NCBI GenBank assembly: GCA_041591635.1
Contig: JBFHRO010000160.1
Location: forward strand, 1-7,602
Reading direction: 5' to 3'
Source of the DNA: JACKOD01 sp041591635
GTDB lineage: Bacteria; Pseudomonadota; Gammaproteobacteria; Pseudomonadales; Oleiphilaceae
DNA: 7,602 bases
In this document: piece by piece, positions 1 to 5,580 of the stretch
How the letters are laid out: the number at the start of each line of letters is the position of its first letter
Position numbering within the stretch: position 1 is the first letter of the stretch
Program-made: the position numbers and the translations under genes
Notes under the pieces: model-generated
The model's input: the letters and a program-made list of their open reading frames with translations, nothing else
The model's database searches: none
What the model was told of the DNA's origin: nothing

Positions 1-84
1 CATGGCGGACAAGCGTTTTTGGGCAAAAGTGAGTTGGGGGGGGCGCGCTTCTCGCTGGTGTGGCCGCGCAAGCAACTCCATTGA
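1..84 (+). CDS. C-terminal end of a probable sensor histidine kinase (5' partial)
   Basis: Reading frame 1 is open from the window edge to a TGA at 82-84 and gives 27 residues that start HGGQAFLGKSELGG and continue ARFSLVWP before a short basic tail. This is the pattern at the end of the HATPase_c domain of two-component sensor kinases: a HGG turn, a serine strand, the GG(A/G)xF glycine box (G2), and a final hydrophobic strand ending in Pro. That family ends its ATP-binding domain within a few residues of this motif, which fits the stop position. The gene is convergent with glpD, with a 43-base gap. The partner regulator and the sensory domain lie outside the window, so the signal is unknown. 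The call rests on one short motif; other GHKL ATPases are possible but less likely. Confidence 0.6.
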   Translation, partial: HGGQAFLGKSELGGARFSLVWPRKQLH

Positions 85-120
85 TGGGCCTCGTGAGGAA
101 CGGGGCCCGGTATGGAGTTG
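73..120. terminator. Long hairpin between convergent genes, possible bidirectional terminator
   Basis: CAACTCCAT at 73-81 is perfectly complementary to ATGGAGTTG at 112-120. Inside it, after a small internal loop, GGGCC (86-90) pairs with GGCCC (104-108), and the pairing continues through 91-94 with 100-103 (one G-U pair), leaving a 5-base GAGGA loop at 95-99. The element sits in the gap between the kinase stop and the glpD stop (TAA read on the minus strand at 128-130). Neither side has a run of T, so it is not a textbook intrinsic terminator. It could act as a bidirectional stop or as a 3'-end stabiliser. Confidence 0.45.
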
Positions 121-127
121 ATCGAGC

Positions 128-1663
128 TTACTGATTGCTCGCCATACTGCCGCGAGACTCTTGACTCATCTGCAAATAGGCCTCCAGGCTCGCGGTTTGC
201 TGACTGGTAAAGATCAGGCCGAGTTTGGTTCTGCGCCACAAGATGTCTTCGACGGTTTCTGCCCACTCGTGTTTTACAAGATAGGTGACTTCTTTTTCAT
301 ACAGGTTGGCACCGAATTTCTGTCCGAGATCTTCCACGCATTTGGCCCCAGAAAGGAACTTCAGGCACAAGACGCCGTAGCTCTTGCTGAATCTGACTCT
401 TAAGTCATCGGGTAGCCAGGGATGGACTTCCTTGATGAGTTCCTCGATATCTTTCAGCGAACGAGTACCTCGGGTAGCTCCCGGCAGTGGCGCTGTGGCT
501 GTCCAGGCATCAGCAAGGTTGGAAAAATAGGGACGCAGTTTCTCCAGTGCGGCTTCGGAAAGCTTTCTATAAGTGGTTATTTTTCCACCAAATACGGAGA
601 GCAGCGGCATTTTCCCATTGGTATCTTCCACTTCCATGGTGTAATCACGAGTAATAGCCGAAGGATCGGATGACTCGTCATCGCACAGCGGACGTACTCC
701 GGAATAGGAGCTTACAACGTCGGATGTTTTGACCTGGTGAACAAAATGCTCATTCACCACCTTGATAAGGTAATCGATCTCGTCAGCGTCGATGCTTACC
801 TTGCCAGGATCACCTTTGTATTCTTTGTCAGTCGTGCCGATCAGCGAGAACTTGTCCCGGTAGGGGATGACAAAAACGATGCGCTTGTCCGTGTTCTGGA
901 GTATGTAGGCGCCATCTTCGTTGTGAATCTTGGGTACGATAATGTGACTGCCTTTGATCAGACGGATTCCGCGGGAAGGTTTGATGCCGAGGCCATCTTG
1001 AATGATCTTGGCCACCCAGGGGCCACCGGCGTTCACCAGTGCCTTGGCGTGATACACCATTTCCTCTCCGGTGCGAGTGTTTTGCAGTTTTACTTTCCAC
1101 AGGCCAGATTGGGTGTCGCGCTCGGCGTGAGCAAAGCGGGTGCGAGTGAGGATTTTTGCCCCATTGCGCTGCGCCGCCAGGGCATTGACTACCACCAGGC
1201 GTGCGTCATCCACCCAGCAGTCGGAATACTGCAAGCCTTTCTTTATTTCTGCCTTCAGGGGGCTGTTGGTGCCCAAGGTTACGCCCTTGGTGCCAGGTAA
1301 GGTGTTTCTTTTCGAAAGGTTGTCGTAGAGAAACAGGCCGCTTCGGATCATCCAGAACGGGCGCAGGTGAGGGCGATGCGGCAGCGTGAACCGTAACGGC
1401 TGCACCAGGTGCGGGGCATTGGTGAGCAGGACTTCGCGTTCTGCCAAGGCTTCTTTCACCAAACGAAATTCGTAATGTTCGAGGTATCTCAGGCCGCCGT
1501 GGATGAGCTTGCTGCTGGCAGAGGAGGTGGCAGAAGCAAGGTCATTTTGTTCGCACAGCAATACGGAAAGTCCGCGTCCGGCGGCATCTGCGGCAATTCC
1601 GGTGCCATTGATGCCGCCACCAATGACAAGCAGGTCCAGGGTCGGAGGAGTTAACGTAAGCAT
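128..1663 (-). CDS. glpD: Aerobic glycerol-3-phosphate dehydrogenase (FAD)
   Basis: GlpD oxidises sn-glycerol-3-phosphate to dihydroxyacetone phosphate as a peripheral inner-membrane flavoprotein and passes electrons to the quinone pool. The 511-residue product is close to the usual length of about 500. Residues 11-22 form the Rossmann FAD motif (LLVIGGGINGTG), followed by the family block with TSSASSKLIHGGLRYLEHYE near 46-65. Substrate-site blocks are present: SGVRPLCDDE (321-330), ITRDY (337-341) and FGGKITTYRK (358-367), carrying the arginines and lysine that contact substrate and flavin in the family. The C-terminal GlpD domain (about 390-500) is complete. The start at 1663 gives the normal short N-terminus, and an AAGAGA ribosome-binding sequence lies 9-10 bases upstream. 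It is downstream of glpR on the same strand but separated by 216 bp holding its own likely promoter and GlpR sites, so it is probably transcribed on its own. Confidence 0.97.
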   Translation of the reverse strand: MLTLTPPTLDLLVIGGGINGTGIAADAAGRGLSVLLCEQNDLASATSSASSKLIHGGLRYLEHYEFRLVKEALAEREVLLTNAPHLVQPLRFTLPHRPHLRPFWMIRSGLFLYDNLSKRNTLPGTKGVTLGTNSPLKAEIKKGLQYSDCWVDDARLVVVNALAAQRNGAKILTRTRFAHAERDTQSGLWKVKLQNTRTGEEMVYHAKALVNAGGPWVAKIIQDGLGIKPSRGIRLIKGSHIIVPKIHNEDGAYILQNTDKRIVFVIPYRDKFSLIGTTDKEYKGDPGKVSIDADEIDYLIKVVNEHFVHQVKTSDVVSSYSGVRPLCDDESSDPSAITRDYTMEVEDTNGKMPLLSVFGGKITTYRKLSEAALEKLRPYFSNLADAWTATAPLPGATRGTRSLKDIEELIKEVHPWLPDDLRVRFSKSYGVLCLKFLSGAKCVEDLGQKFGANLYEKEVTYLVKHEWAETVEDILWRRTKLGLIFTSQQTASLEAYLQMSQESRGSMASNQ

Positions 1664-1679
1664 AAATTAGTGTCTCTTG

Positions 1680-1697
1680 ATGTTCGAAAACGAAAGT
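1680..1697. promoter_or_regulatory. GlpR operator, full site, in front of glpD
   Basis: ATGTTCGAAAACGAAAGT contains TTCG (1683-1686), four A residues, and CGAA (1691-1694). This is the TTCG-N4-CGAA arrangement of known GlpR operators such as those of E. coli. It lies just upstream of the glpD ribosome-binding site and downstream of the predicted glpD start of transcription, where a bound repressor would block elongation or promoter clearance. The site assignment follows from motif and context; binding is inferred. Confidence 0.65.
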
Positions 1698-1700
1698 TCA

Positions 1701-1731
1701 TGTTCGAAAGTATAGCTATAGCGTTCGAAAA
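1701..1731. promoter_or_regulatory. Two further GlpR half-sites overlapping the glpD promoter
   Basis: TTCGAA occurs at 1703-1708 and again at 1724-1729, each preceded by a G (TGTTCGAAAG and GCGTTCGAAA). The TTCG cores start at 1683 (in the full site), 1703 and 1724, that is 20 and 21 bp apart, so they would face the same side of the helix. The 10-bp palindrome TATAGCTATA (1711-1720) sits between the last two and overlaps the likely -10 element. Each lacks a good CGAA partner at N4 spacing, so they may be filled only with help from the full site. Confidence 0.5.
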
Positions 1732-1737
1732 TAACAA
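1709..1737 (-). promoter_or_regulatory. Probable sigma-70 promoter of glpD
   Basis: On the minus strand, TTGTTA (1737-1732; 4 of 6 consensus) is followed after exactly 17 bases by TATACT (1714-1709; 5 of 6). Transcription would begin near 1702, leaving a leader of roughly 40 bases before glpD. One GlpR half-site lies in the spacer and another at or just after the start, which is a typical repression geometry. A weaker overlapping option is TTGCAT (1758-1753) with TGTTAT (1736-1731), spacing 16. Confidence 0.5.
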
Positions 1738-1794
1738 TGCATGCACGTATGGATGCAACAGGCAGATGCGATAGAAATGTGACGTGCACGTTTG

Positions 1795-1804
1795 TTTTCG
1801 AAAA
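1795..1804. promoter_or_regulatory. Possible upstream accessory GlpR site
   Basis: TTTTCGAAAA is a perfect 10-bp palindrome with the same TTCG-AAAA half-site as the sites at 1680-1731. It lies about 70 bp upstream of the nearest of them, in the glpR-glpD gap. The CGAA partner at N4 spacing is missing (AGAT instead). A remote auxiliary operator is possible, but a chance match in AT-rich spacer is also plausible. Confidence 0.25.
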
Positions 1805-1879
1805 AGATCGCGATGTGCTGAAAGGGCGTGTTAGTCGGGCGTGTGCAGCCTCGTCATTGACGCAGGCCGGCCGCGAGCG

Positions 1880-2644
1880 TTATGGGGTGGTGACAGTCAG
1901 TTTTACACCGTTTTCGTTCAATATGGCAAGAATGCCTTCCGGTGGCTGTTTGCTGGTAAAGAGATGCGATGCCTGGCGAATGCTGCCCAGGCGAATCATG
2001 GCATTGCGACCGAATTTGGAGTGGTCTGCCGCAAGATAGATTTGCCTCGAACTTTCGATGATGGCTTGTGCAACCCGCACTTCCTGGTAATCGAAATCGA
2101 GCAGTTCACCTTCGTCATCAATGCCGCTAATGCCAATGATGGCGTAGTCGACTTTGAACTGTCGGACGAAATCAACCGTTGCCTCGCCAATAATGCCCCC
2201 ATCGCGATTGCGAACAATGCCTCCTGCGATGATGACCTTAAAGTCTTCCTTCGCACTCAGGATGCTGGCGACATGGAGATTGTTGGTGATGATGGTTAGT
2301 CCTGTGTGTTTTAGCAGGGCTCGGGCAATGGTTTCTGTCGTGGTGCCTATGTTGATGAACATGGATGAGTTGTTAGGTATTTTGGCGGCGACCGCTTCGG
2401 CGATTTGTTTCTTTTCATCCAGATGTTGAATTTTTCGATCAGTGTAGGCGGTGTTTAGCGTGCTTGAAGGCAGTCCGGCGCCACCGTGATAACGCTGCAG
2501 CAGGTTTTCCTGATCCAGCGCATTGATGTCACGTCGTATGGTTTGCGGTGTGACATCAAAGTGCTGAGCGAGTTCTTCAATGGTTGCAAAACCGCGCTCG
2601 GCCACAAGTTCGATAATCTGTTTATGACGGGTTTCTTGTGCCAT
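1880..2644 (-). CDS. glpR: Glycerol-3-phosphate regulon repressor, DeoR family
   Basis: GlpR is a cytoplasmic repressor of glycerol genes that is released by sn-glycerol-3-phosphate. The 254-residue product has the usual length for the family. The N-terminal DeoR helix-turn-helix spans about residues 6-58, with the recognition segment TIEELAQHFDVTPQTIRRDI at 21-40, then LLQRYHGGA as in other GlpR proteins. The C-terminal effector domain (about 75-235) is of the DeoR sugar-phosphate type, with the conserved NIGTTTE (98-104), ITNN (119-122), GG (141-142) and AADHSKFGR (205-213) blocks. The start at 2644 gives the standard MAQETRHKQII N-terminus with AGG 6 bases upstream. It is divergent from glpK and upstream of glpD. 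Position between its two target genes, together with TTCG-type sites before both, supports GlpR over other DeoR regulators. Confidence 0.94.
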   Translation of the reverse strand: MAQETRHKQIIELVAERGFATIEELAQHFDVTPQTIRRDINALDQENLLQRYHGGAGLPSSTLNTAYTDRKIQHLDEKKQIAEAVAAKIPNNSSMFINIGTTTETIARALLKHTGLTIITNNLHVASILSAKEDFKVIIAGGIVRNRDGGIIGEATVDFVRQFKVDYAIIGISGIDDEGELLDFDYQEVRVAQAIIESSRQIYLAADHSKFGRNAMIRLGSIRQASHLFTSKQPPEGILAILNENGVKLTVTTP

Positions 2645-2681
2645 TGCGTACCTGTTTTCGCTGAATCCACACGGGGCGACT

Positions 2682-2710
2682 ATTATGTACCAGATTGATG
2701 CGTTTTTCAG
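2682..2710 (-). promoter_or_regulatory. Probable sigma-70 promoter of glpR
   Basis: On the minus strand CTGAAA (2710-2705; 4 of 6 consensus) and CATAAT (2687-2682; 5 of 6) are separated by exactly 17 bases. Transcription would begin near 2675, about 30 bases before the glpR start codon. No TTCG-N4-CGAA site overlaps it; the nearest operator lies more than 60 bp upstream, so autorepression is expected to be weak or indirect. Confidence 0.5.
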
Positions 2711-2772
2711 TGCGCGTTTCTATTAAATGATTGTTTGGTTAATATGTGCAAAATGTGTGAAATTGATGAATA

Positions 2773-2796
2773 ATTACTTTCGAAAATGAAAATAAT
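2773..2796. promoter_or_regulatory. GlpR operator upstream of glpK
   Basis: The site carries TTCG (2779-2782), AAAA, TGAA (2787-2790), one base away from the TTCG-N4-CGAA pattern. Outer arms extend the dyad: ATTA (2773-2776) with TAAT (2793-2796), and TTTC (2778-2781) with GAAA (2788-2791). It would cover the -35 to -10 region of the likely glpK promoter, consistent with direct repression of glpK. Confidence 0.6.
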
Positions 2797-2805
2797 GAGT
2801 ATGAT
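2774..2805 (+). promoter_or_regulatory. Likely glpK promoter region
   Basis: TATGAT at 2800-2805 and AATAAT at 2791-2796 each match 5 of 6 bases of a -10 element, but neither has a good -35 at 16-18 bp; the sequence there is TTTCGA or similar, inside the GlpR operator. A promoter in this interval is expected from the operator and gene direction, yet its exact elements are uncertain, and an activator could compensate for the poor -35. Confidence 0.3.
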
Positions 2806-2944
2806 CCTCCCGGCATGCTGATGTGAAGATGATGAATGTTGTTCGCGGAAGTAACGCCATTTGGTTCGTCAAGGTATCGCTGGTTGTCTGATCCTTTGAT
2901 GACGCTTGGTCATGCTTTTGCCTACTTTTTTGACTGGATTGACC

Positions 2945-2957
2945 TAAGGATACCTTA
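2945..2957 (+). promoter_or_regulatory. glpK ribosome-binding site within a small hairpin
   Basis: TAAGGA (2945-2950) lies 6 bases before the glpK ATG and is a good Shine-Dalgarno sequence. The same bases form TAAGG-ATA-CCTTA, a 5-bp stem (2945-2949 with 2953-2957) with a 3-base loop that ends on the A of the start codon. The stem is short and may be too unstable to limit translation. Confidence 0.4.
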
Positions 2958-4435
2958 TGGCTGGCTATATTCTTGCAATTGATCAGGGAACGACGAGCTC
3001 CCGTGCAATCATTTTTGGTGCGGACGGAATACCTGTAGCTTCGGCGCAAAAAGAGTTTACGCAGTATTTCCCGCAGGATGGATGGGTTGAACATGATCCG
3101 GAAGAAATATGGGAAACGACGCTGAGCGTATGCAAGTCAGCCATTGCCAAATCGGGCCTTGAGTTGTCTGCAATTCGTGCCATAGGGATTACCAATCAGC
3201 GCGAAACCACTCTGGTTTGGGAGCGGGCGACCGGCAAACCCATTTATCGAGCAATCGTTTGGCAAGACCGACGCACTGCGGCCTTGTGTGAAAATCTCAA
3301 ACATGAGACAGCCGCTGAGGAAATGGTGATCAGCAAGACCGGCTTACTGATTGATCCCTATTTTTCCGCGACCAAGATTCGCTGGATTCTGGATCATGTA
3401 GAAGGGGCGCGAGCGCGGGCAGCCAAAGGAGAGCTGGTGTTCGGCACCATTGATACTTTCCTCTTGTGGCGGCTGACCGGAGGCAAGCAACACTTGACGG
3501 ATGCCACCAATGCCTCCCGAACCTCGTTGTTCAACATTCATGACCAAACCTGGGATCCCCAGCTGTTGAAGCTGTTTAATGTGCCGGCCCAAGTGCTGCC
3601 GCGTGTTTGCGATAGCTCTGATGATTTTGGTGTCACCGCTGCCGAAGTGTTGGGAGCGGAAATACCGGTTTATGGCATTGCTGGCGATCAGCAGGCAGCG
3701 CTCATTGGTCAGGCGTGCTTTCAGCCGGGAATGGCAAAGAGTACCTATGGCACCGGCTGTTTTTTGGTGTTGAATACCGGAGATGTCGCAGTTCGCTCGG
3801 AAAATCGCTTGCTGACTACCATTGCCTATCGTTTGAACGGCAAGGTCACCTATGCCGTTGAAGGCAGCATATTTATTGCCGGCGCGGCCGTGCAGTGGTT
3901 GAGGGATGGTCTGCGGCTGATTTCCTGTGCGTCTGAAACCGAAGCGCTGGCGCAGGAAGCCGGGGCCGACAATTCGGTCTATCTGGTGCCGGCCTTCACC
4001 GGGCTTGGCGCGCCTTATTGGGATCCGCACGCCCGGGGAGCCATCATGGGACTGACGCGCGATACGGGTATCGCCAACATTGTAACGGCCGGATTGCAGT
4101 CAGTGTGTTATCAGACAAAAGATCTGGTGCGGGCAATGCAGCACGATGGGGCCAGCTACAAGGCTTTGCGCGTGGATGGTGGCATGGTGGTGAATGACTG
4201 GTTGATGCAGTTTTTGTCGGACATCCTTAATGTCACGGTAGATCGCCCCAAGGTCACCGAAACGACGGCGTTAGGCGTGGCTTATCTGGCGGGCCTGAAG
4301 GCCGGAATCTATTCCAGCCTGGACCAGATTGCCCAGTTGTGGCATTGCGAGCATCGCTTTGAGCCGGCCATGCACCCCGAGCGTCGCGAGCGACTTTACG
4401 CCGGGTGGCTGGACGCCGTGGAGCGTGTACGCTAG
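2957..4435 (+). CDS. glpK: Glycerol kinase
   Basis: GlpK transfers phosphate from ATP to glycerol, giving sn-glycerol-3-phosphate and trapping glycerol in the cytoplasm. The 492-residue product fits the family length of about 500 and is an intact FGGY-type carbohydrate kinase. Visible motifs are the first phosphate-binding loop DQGTTSSR (9-16), GITNQRETTLVW (77-88) with the glycerol-contacting Arg82 and Glu83, Tyr135 in the DPYFSATK block, the catalytic Asp244 in AGDQQAAL, the STYGTGCF block (262-269), and RVDGG (405-409) of the second nucleotide-binding half. The C-terminus reads FEPAMHPERRERLYAGW rather than the PGIETTERNYRY segment that binds IIA-Glc in E. coli, so PTS control of that kind is unlikely. 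The start at 2957 is fixed by the AAGGA site and the standard N-terminus. It diverges from glpR; no glpF lies upstream or downstream. Confidence 0.97.
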   Translation: MAGYILAIDQGTTSSRAIIFGADGIPVASAQKEFTQYFPQDGWVEHDPEEIWETTLSVCKSAIAKSGLELSAIRAIGITNQRETTLVWERATGKPIYRAIVWQDRRTAALCENLKHETAAEEMVISKTGLLIDPYFSATKIRWILDHVEGARARAAKGELVFGTIDTFLLWRLTGGKQHLTDATNASRTSLFNIHDQTWDPQLLKLFNVPAQVLPRVCDSSDDFGVTAAEVLGAEIPVYGIAGDQQAALIGQACFQPGMAKSTYGTGCFLVLNTGDVAVRSENRLLTTIAYRLNGKVTYAVEGSIFIAGAAVQWLRDGLRLISCASETEALAQEAGADNSVYLVPAFTGLGAPYWDPHARGAIMGLTRDTGIANIVTAGLQSVCYQTKDLVRAMQHDGASYKALRVDGGMVVNDWLMQFLSDILNVTVDRPKVTETTALGVAYLAGLKAGIYSSLDQIAQLWHCEHRFEPAMHPERRERLYAGWLDAVERVR

Positions 4436-4441
4436 CGTGAT

Positions 4442-4474
4442 CGGGCATTCGCTTGTCAGTAAGCCGGATGCCCG
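4442..4474. terminator. Hairpin between convergent glpK and ATPase genes, likely bidirectional terminator
   Basis: CGGGCAT (4442-4448) pairs with ATGCCCG (4468-4474), and pairing continues inward (T4449-G4467 wobble, C4450-G4466, then GCTT 4451-4454 with AAGC 4461-4464) with a single bulged C at 4465 and a 6-base loop GTCAGT (4455-4460). That gives about 14 paired positions filling most of the 47-bp gap between the two stop codons. There is no T-run on either side, so the mechanism may not be classic intrinsic termination. Confidence 0.6.
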
Positions 4475-4482
4475 CAAGCCGC

Positions 4483-5580
4483 TTAAGGATGAAGCGCCGT
4501 GCTGGTGGCAAGTGGCTTGGCGACCAAAAATGCGATCAGATGTTCGGCATCAACATCGATGCCGATCTCGTCTCCCACATAGAGATCCTGATGACTCGGG
4601 AACAGTGCTTCGACCCGGGTGCCGGATGCCAGTTTCAGTTTGTATAGCGTTGATGTGCCGGCAAAGGTTTTGCTTATTACTTGTGCCCGAATACAAGAGG
4701 TATCGCGGTAGACTATGTCATCGGGGCGTAACAGAATTTCGACTTGAGTGTTGTGTGGCCAGCCATAAGAACGGTTACCACTGAGCGGCCCCAATTCGGT
4801 GGCGAAGCTTTCGTGCGTAAGCAGGGTTCCTTTGATAAAGGAGCCCTGCCCGATAAAACTGGCCACAAATCGATTACAGGGTTCGTGGTAAAGATTGTAG
4901 GGCGTATCCCACTGTTGTAATTCGCCGTGTTGAATGACACCGATCTGGTCACACATGGCAAAGGCTTCACTTTGATCGTGGGTGACCAGAATGGCGCTGA
5001 TGTGTTGTGATTTGAGAATATCTCGCACGTCGAGGCTCAAGCGTTTTCGAAGTTCGACATCCAGATTGGAGAAGGGTTCGTCGAGCAAGATGAGGTCGGG
5101 TTCGGGAGCAAGGGCTCGGGCCAGGGCGACGCGTTGTTGTTGGCCTCCGGAAAGTTCGTGCGGATAGCGCTCTGCCAGGTCGGCAAGGTTGACGAGTTCC
5201 AGAAGCGATTCGATCTTGTGTTTTTTTTGCAGCGTCGTTGCCTTGTGAAGCCCAAAGCCAATATTTTGGGCAACGGTAAGATGTGGAAAGAGTGCGTAAT
5301 CCTGAAACACCATACCGATTTTTCGGCGTTCGGGCGGCAGTTTCATCGTTGCAGACGAAACTATGGCTCCTTTGACCCGTATCTCCCCCTTACAGACTTC
5401 ATGAAAACCGGCAATGGCACGCAAAATAGTGCTTTTACCACACCCGCTGGGCCCCAGCAGGCATGAAATGTCTCCCGAGCCGAGACTGAGCGACAGGCCC
5501 GAGACGACTTTTCTGCCCTCATAAGCGCAGTCCAGGTTCTTTATATCGAGAATATTTTGCATGGGTGGGTTATCAGGCAT
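4483..5580 (-). CDS. ABC transporter ATP-binding protein, FbpC-like (ferric-iron/polyamine class)
   Basis: This is a nucleotide-binding subunit that would power an inner-membrane importer. From the start at 5580 it is 365 residues. Walker A GPSGCGKST is at 43-51, the Q-loop VFQDYALFP near 91-99, the signature LSGGQQQR at 143-150, Walker B LILLDE at 163-168, the D-loop SNLD at 171-174, and the switch His at 201 (VTHDQSEAF). A TOBE-type C-terminal domain follows (about 280-350). The segment RFVASFIGQGSFIKG after the ATPase core resembles the FbpC iron-transporter class; the polyamine class (PotA) is the main alternative. The ATG at 5580 overlaps the argF stop by 8 bases, suggesting translational coupling; an in-frame ATG at 5562 (MQNILDIKNL) is the alternative. 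The open frame extends upstream to 5724 inside argF, but that part is out-of-frame argF. No permease or binding-protein gene is in the window. Confidence 0.88.
   Translation of the reverse strand: MPDNPPMQNILDIKNLDCAYEGRKVVSGLSLSLGSGDISCLLGPSGCGKSTILRAIAGFHEVCKGEIRVKGAIVSSATMKLPPERRKIGMVFQDYALFPHLTVAQNIGFGLHKATTLQKKHKIESLLELVNLADLAERYPHELSGGQQQRVALARALAPEPDLILLDEPFSNLDVELRKRLSLDVRDILKSQHISAILVTHDQSEAFAMCDQIGVIQHGELQQWDTPYNLYHEPCNRFVASFIGQGSFIKGTLLTHESFATELGPLSGNRSYGWPHNTQVEILLRPDDIVYRDTSCIRAQVISKTFAGTSTLYKLKLASGTRVEALFPSHQDLYVGDEIGIDVDAEHLIAFLVAKPLATSTALHP

Larger units (their letters stand above)
2645..2956. promoter_or_regulatory. Divergent glpR-glpK control region (312 bp, no gene)
   Basis: This AT-rich gap holds the glpR promoter (2682-2710), a GlpR operator (2773-2796), a likely glpK promoter near 2774-2805, and a glpK leader of about 145 bases. 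The leader contains a small stem (ATGAC 2899-2903 with GTCAT 2909-2913) followed by T4 (2916-2919) and T6 (2926-2931), too weak to call a terminator. It also contains a 20-codon open frame (2829-2891) with poor support. I see no RNA gene and no convincing riboswitch. Confidence 0.6.

Noticed and set aside
2..121. Open frame on the plus strand starting with ATG at position 2, 39 codons
   Set aside because: It overlaps the kinase tail in another frame, its product is Arg/Gly/Trp rich with no family pattern, and frame 1 gives a recognisable domain end.
737..1300. 187-codon open frame on the plus strand opposite glpD
   Set aside because: It lies wholly within a strongly conserved glpD on the other strand, with no ribosome-binding site and no recognisable domain.
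1308..1320. TTTTCGAAAGG inside glpD as an intragenic GlpR operator
   Set aside because: Only a half-site; the bases simply encode the conserved LSKRN segment. Similar TTCGAA half-sites occur elsewhere in coding sequence (near 6765 and 6170).
1801..1820. ATCGCGAT followed by TTTTT (minus strand) as a glpR terminator
   Set aside because: The palindrome has no loop and too short a stem to be a credible intrinsic terminator.
1824..1844. Direct repeat GGGCGTGT at 1824-1831 and 1837-1844 after glpR
   Set aside because: Two short copies 13 bp apart with no dyad and no link to a known site; likely chance.
2742..2761. Possible CRP/Vfr site in ATATGTGCAAAATGTGTGAA upstream of glpK
   Set aside because: TGTGA is present once, but the matching TCACA at the correct spacing is missing; the sequence is more like two imperfect 10-bp direct repeats in AT-rich DNA.
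3344..4030. 228-codon open frame on the minus strand opposite glpK
   Set aside because: It is antisense to conserved glpK sequence and its product has no recognisable family features; best explained by codon bias.
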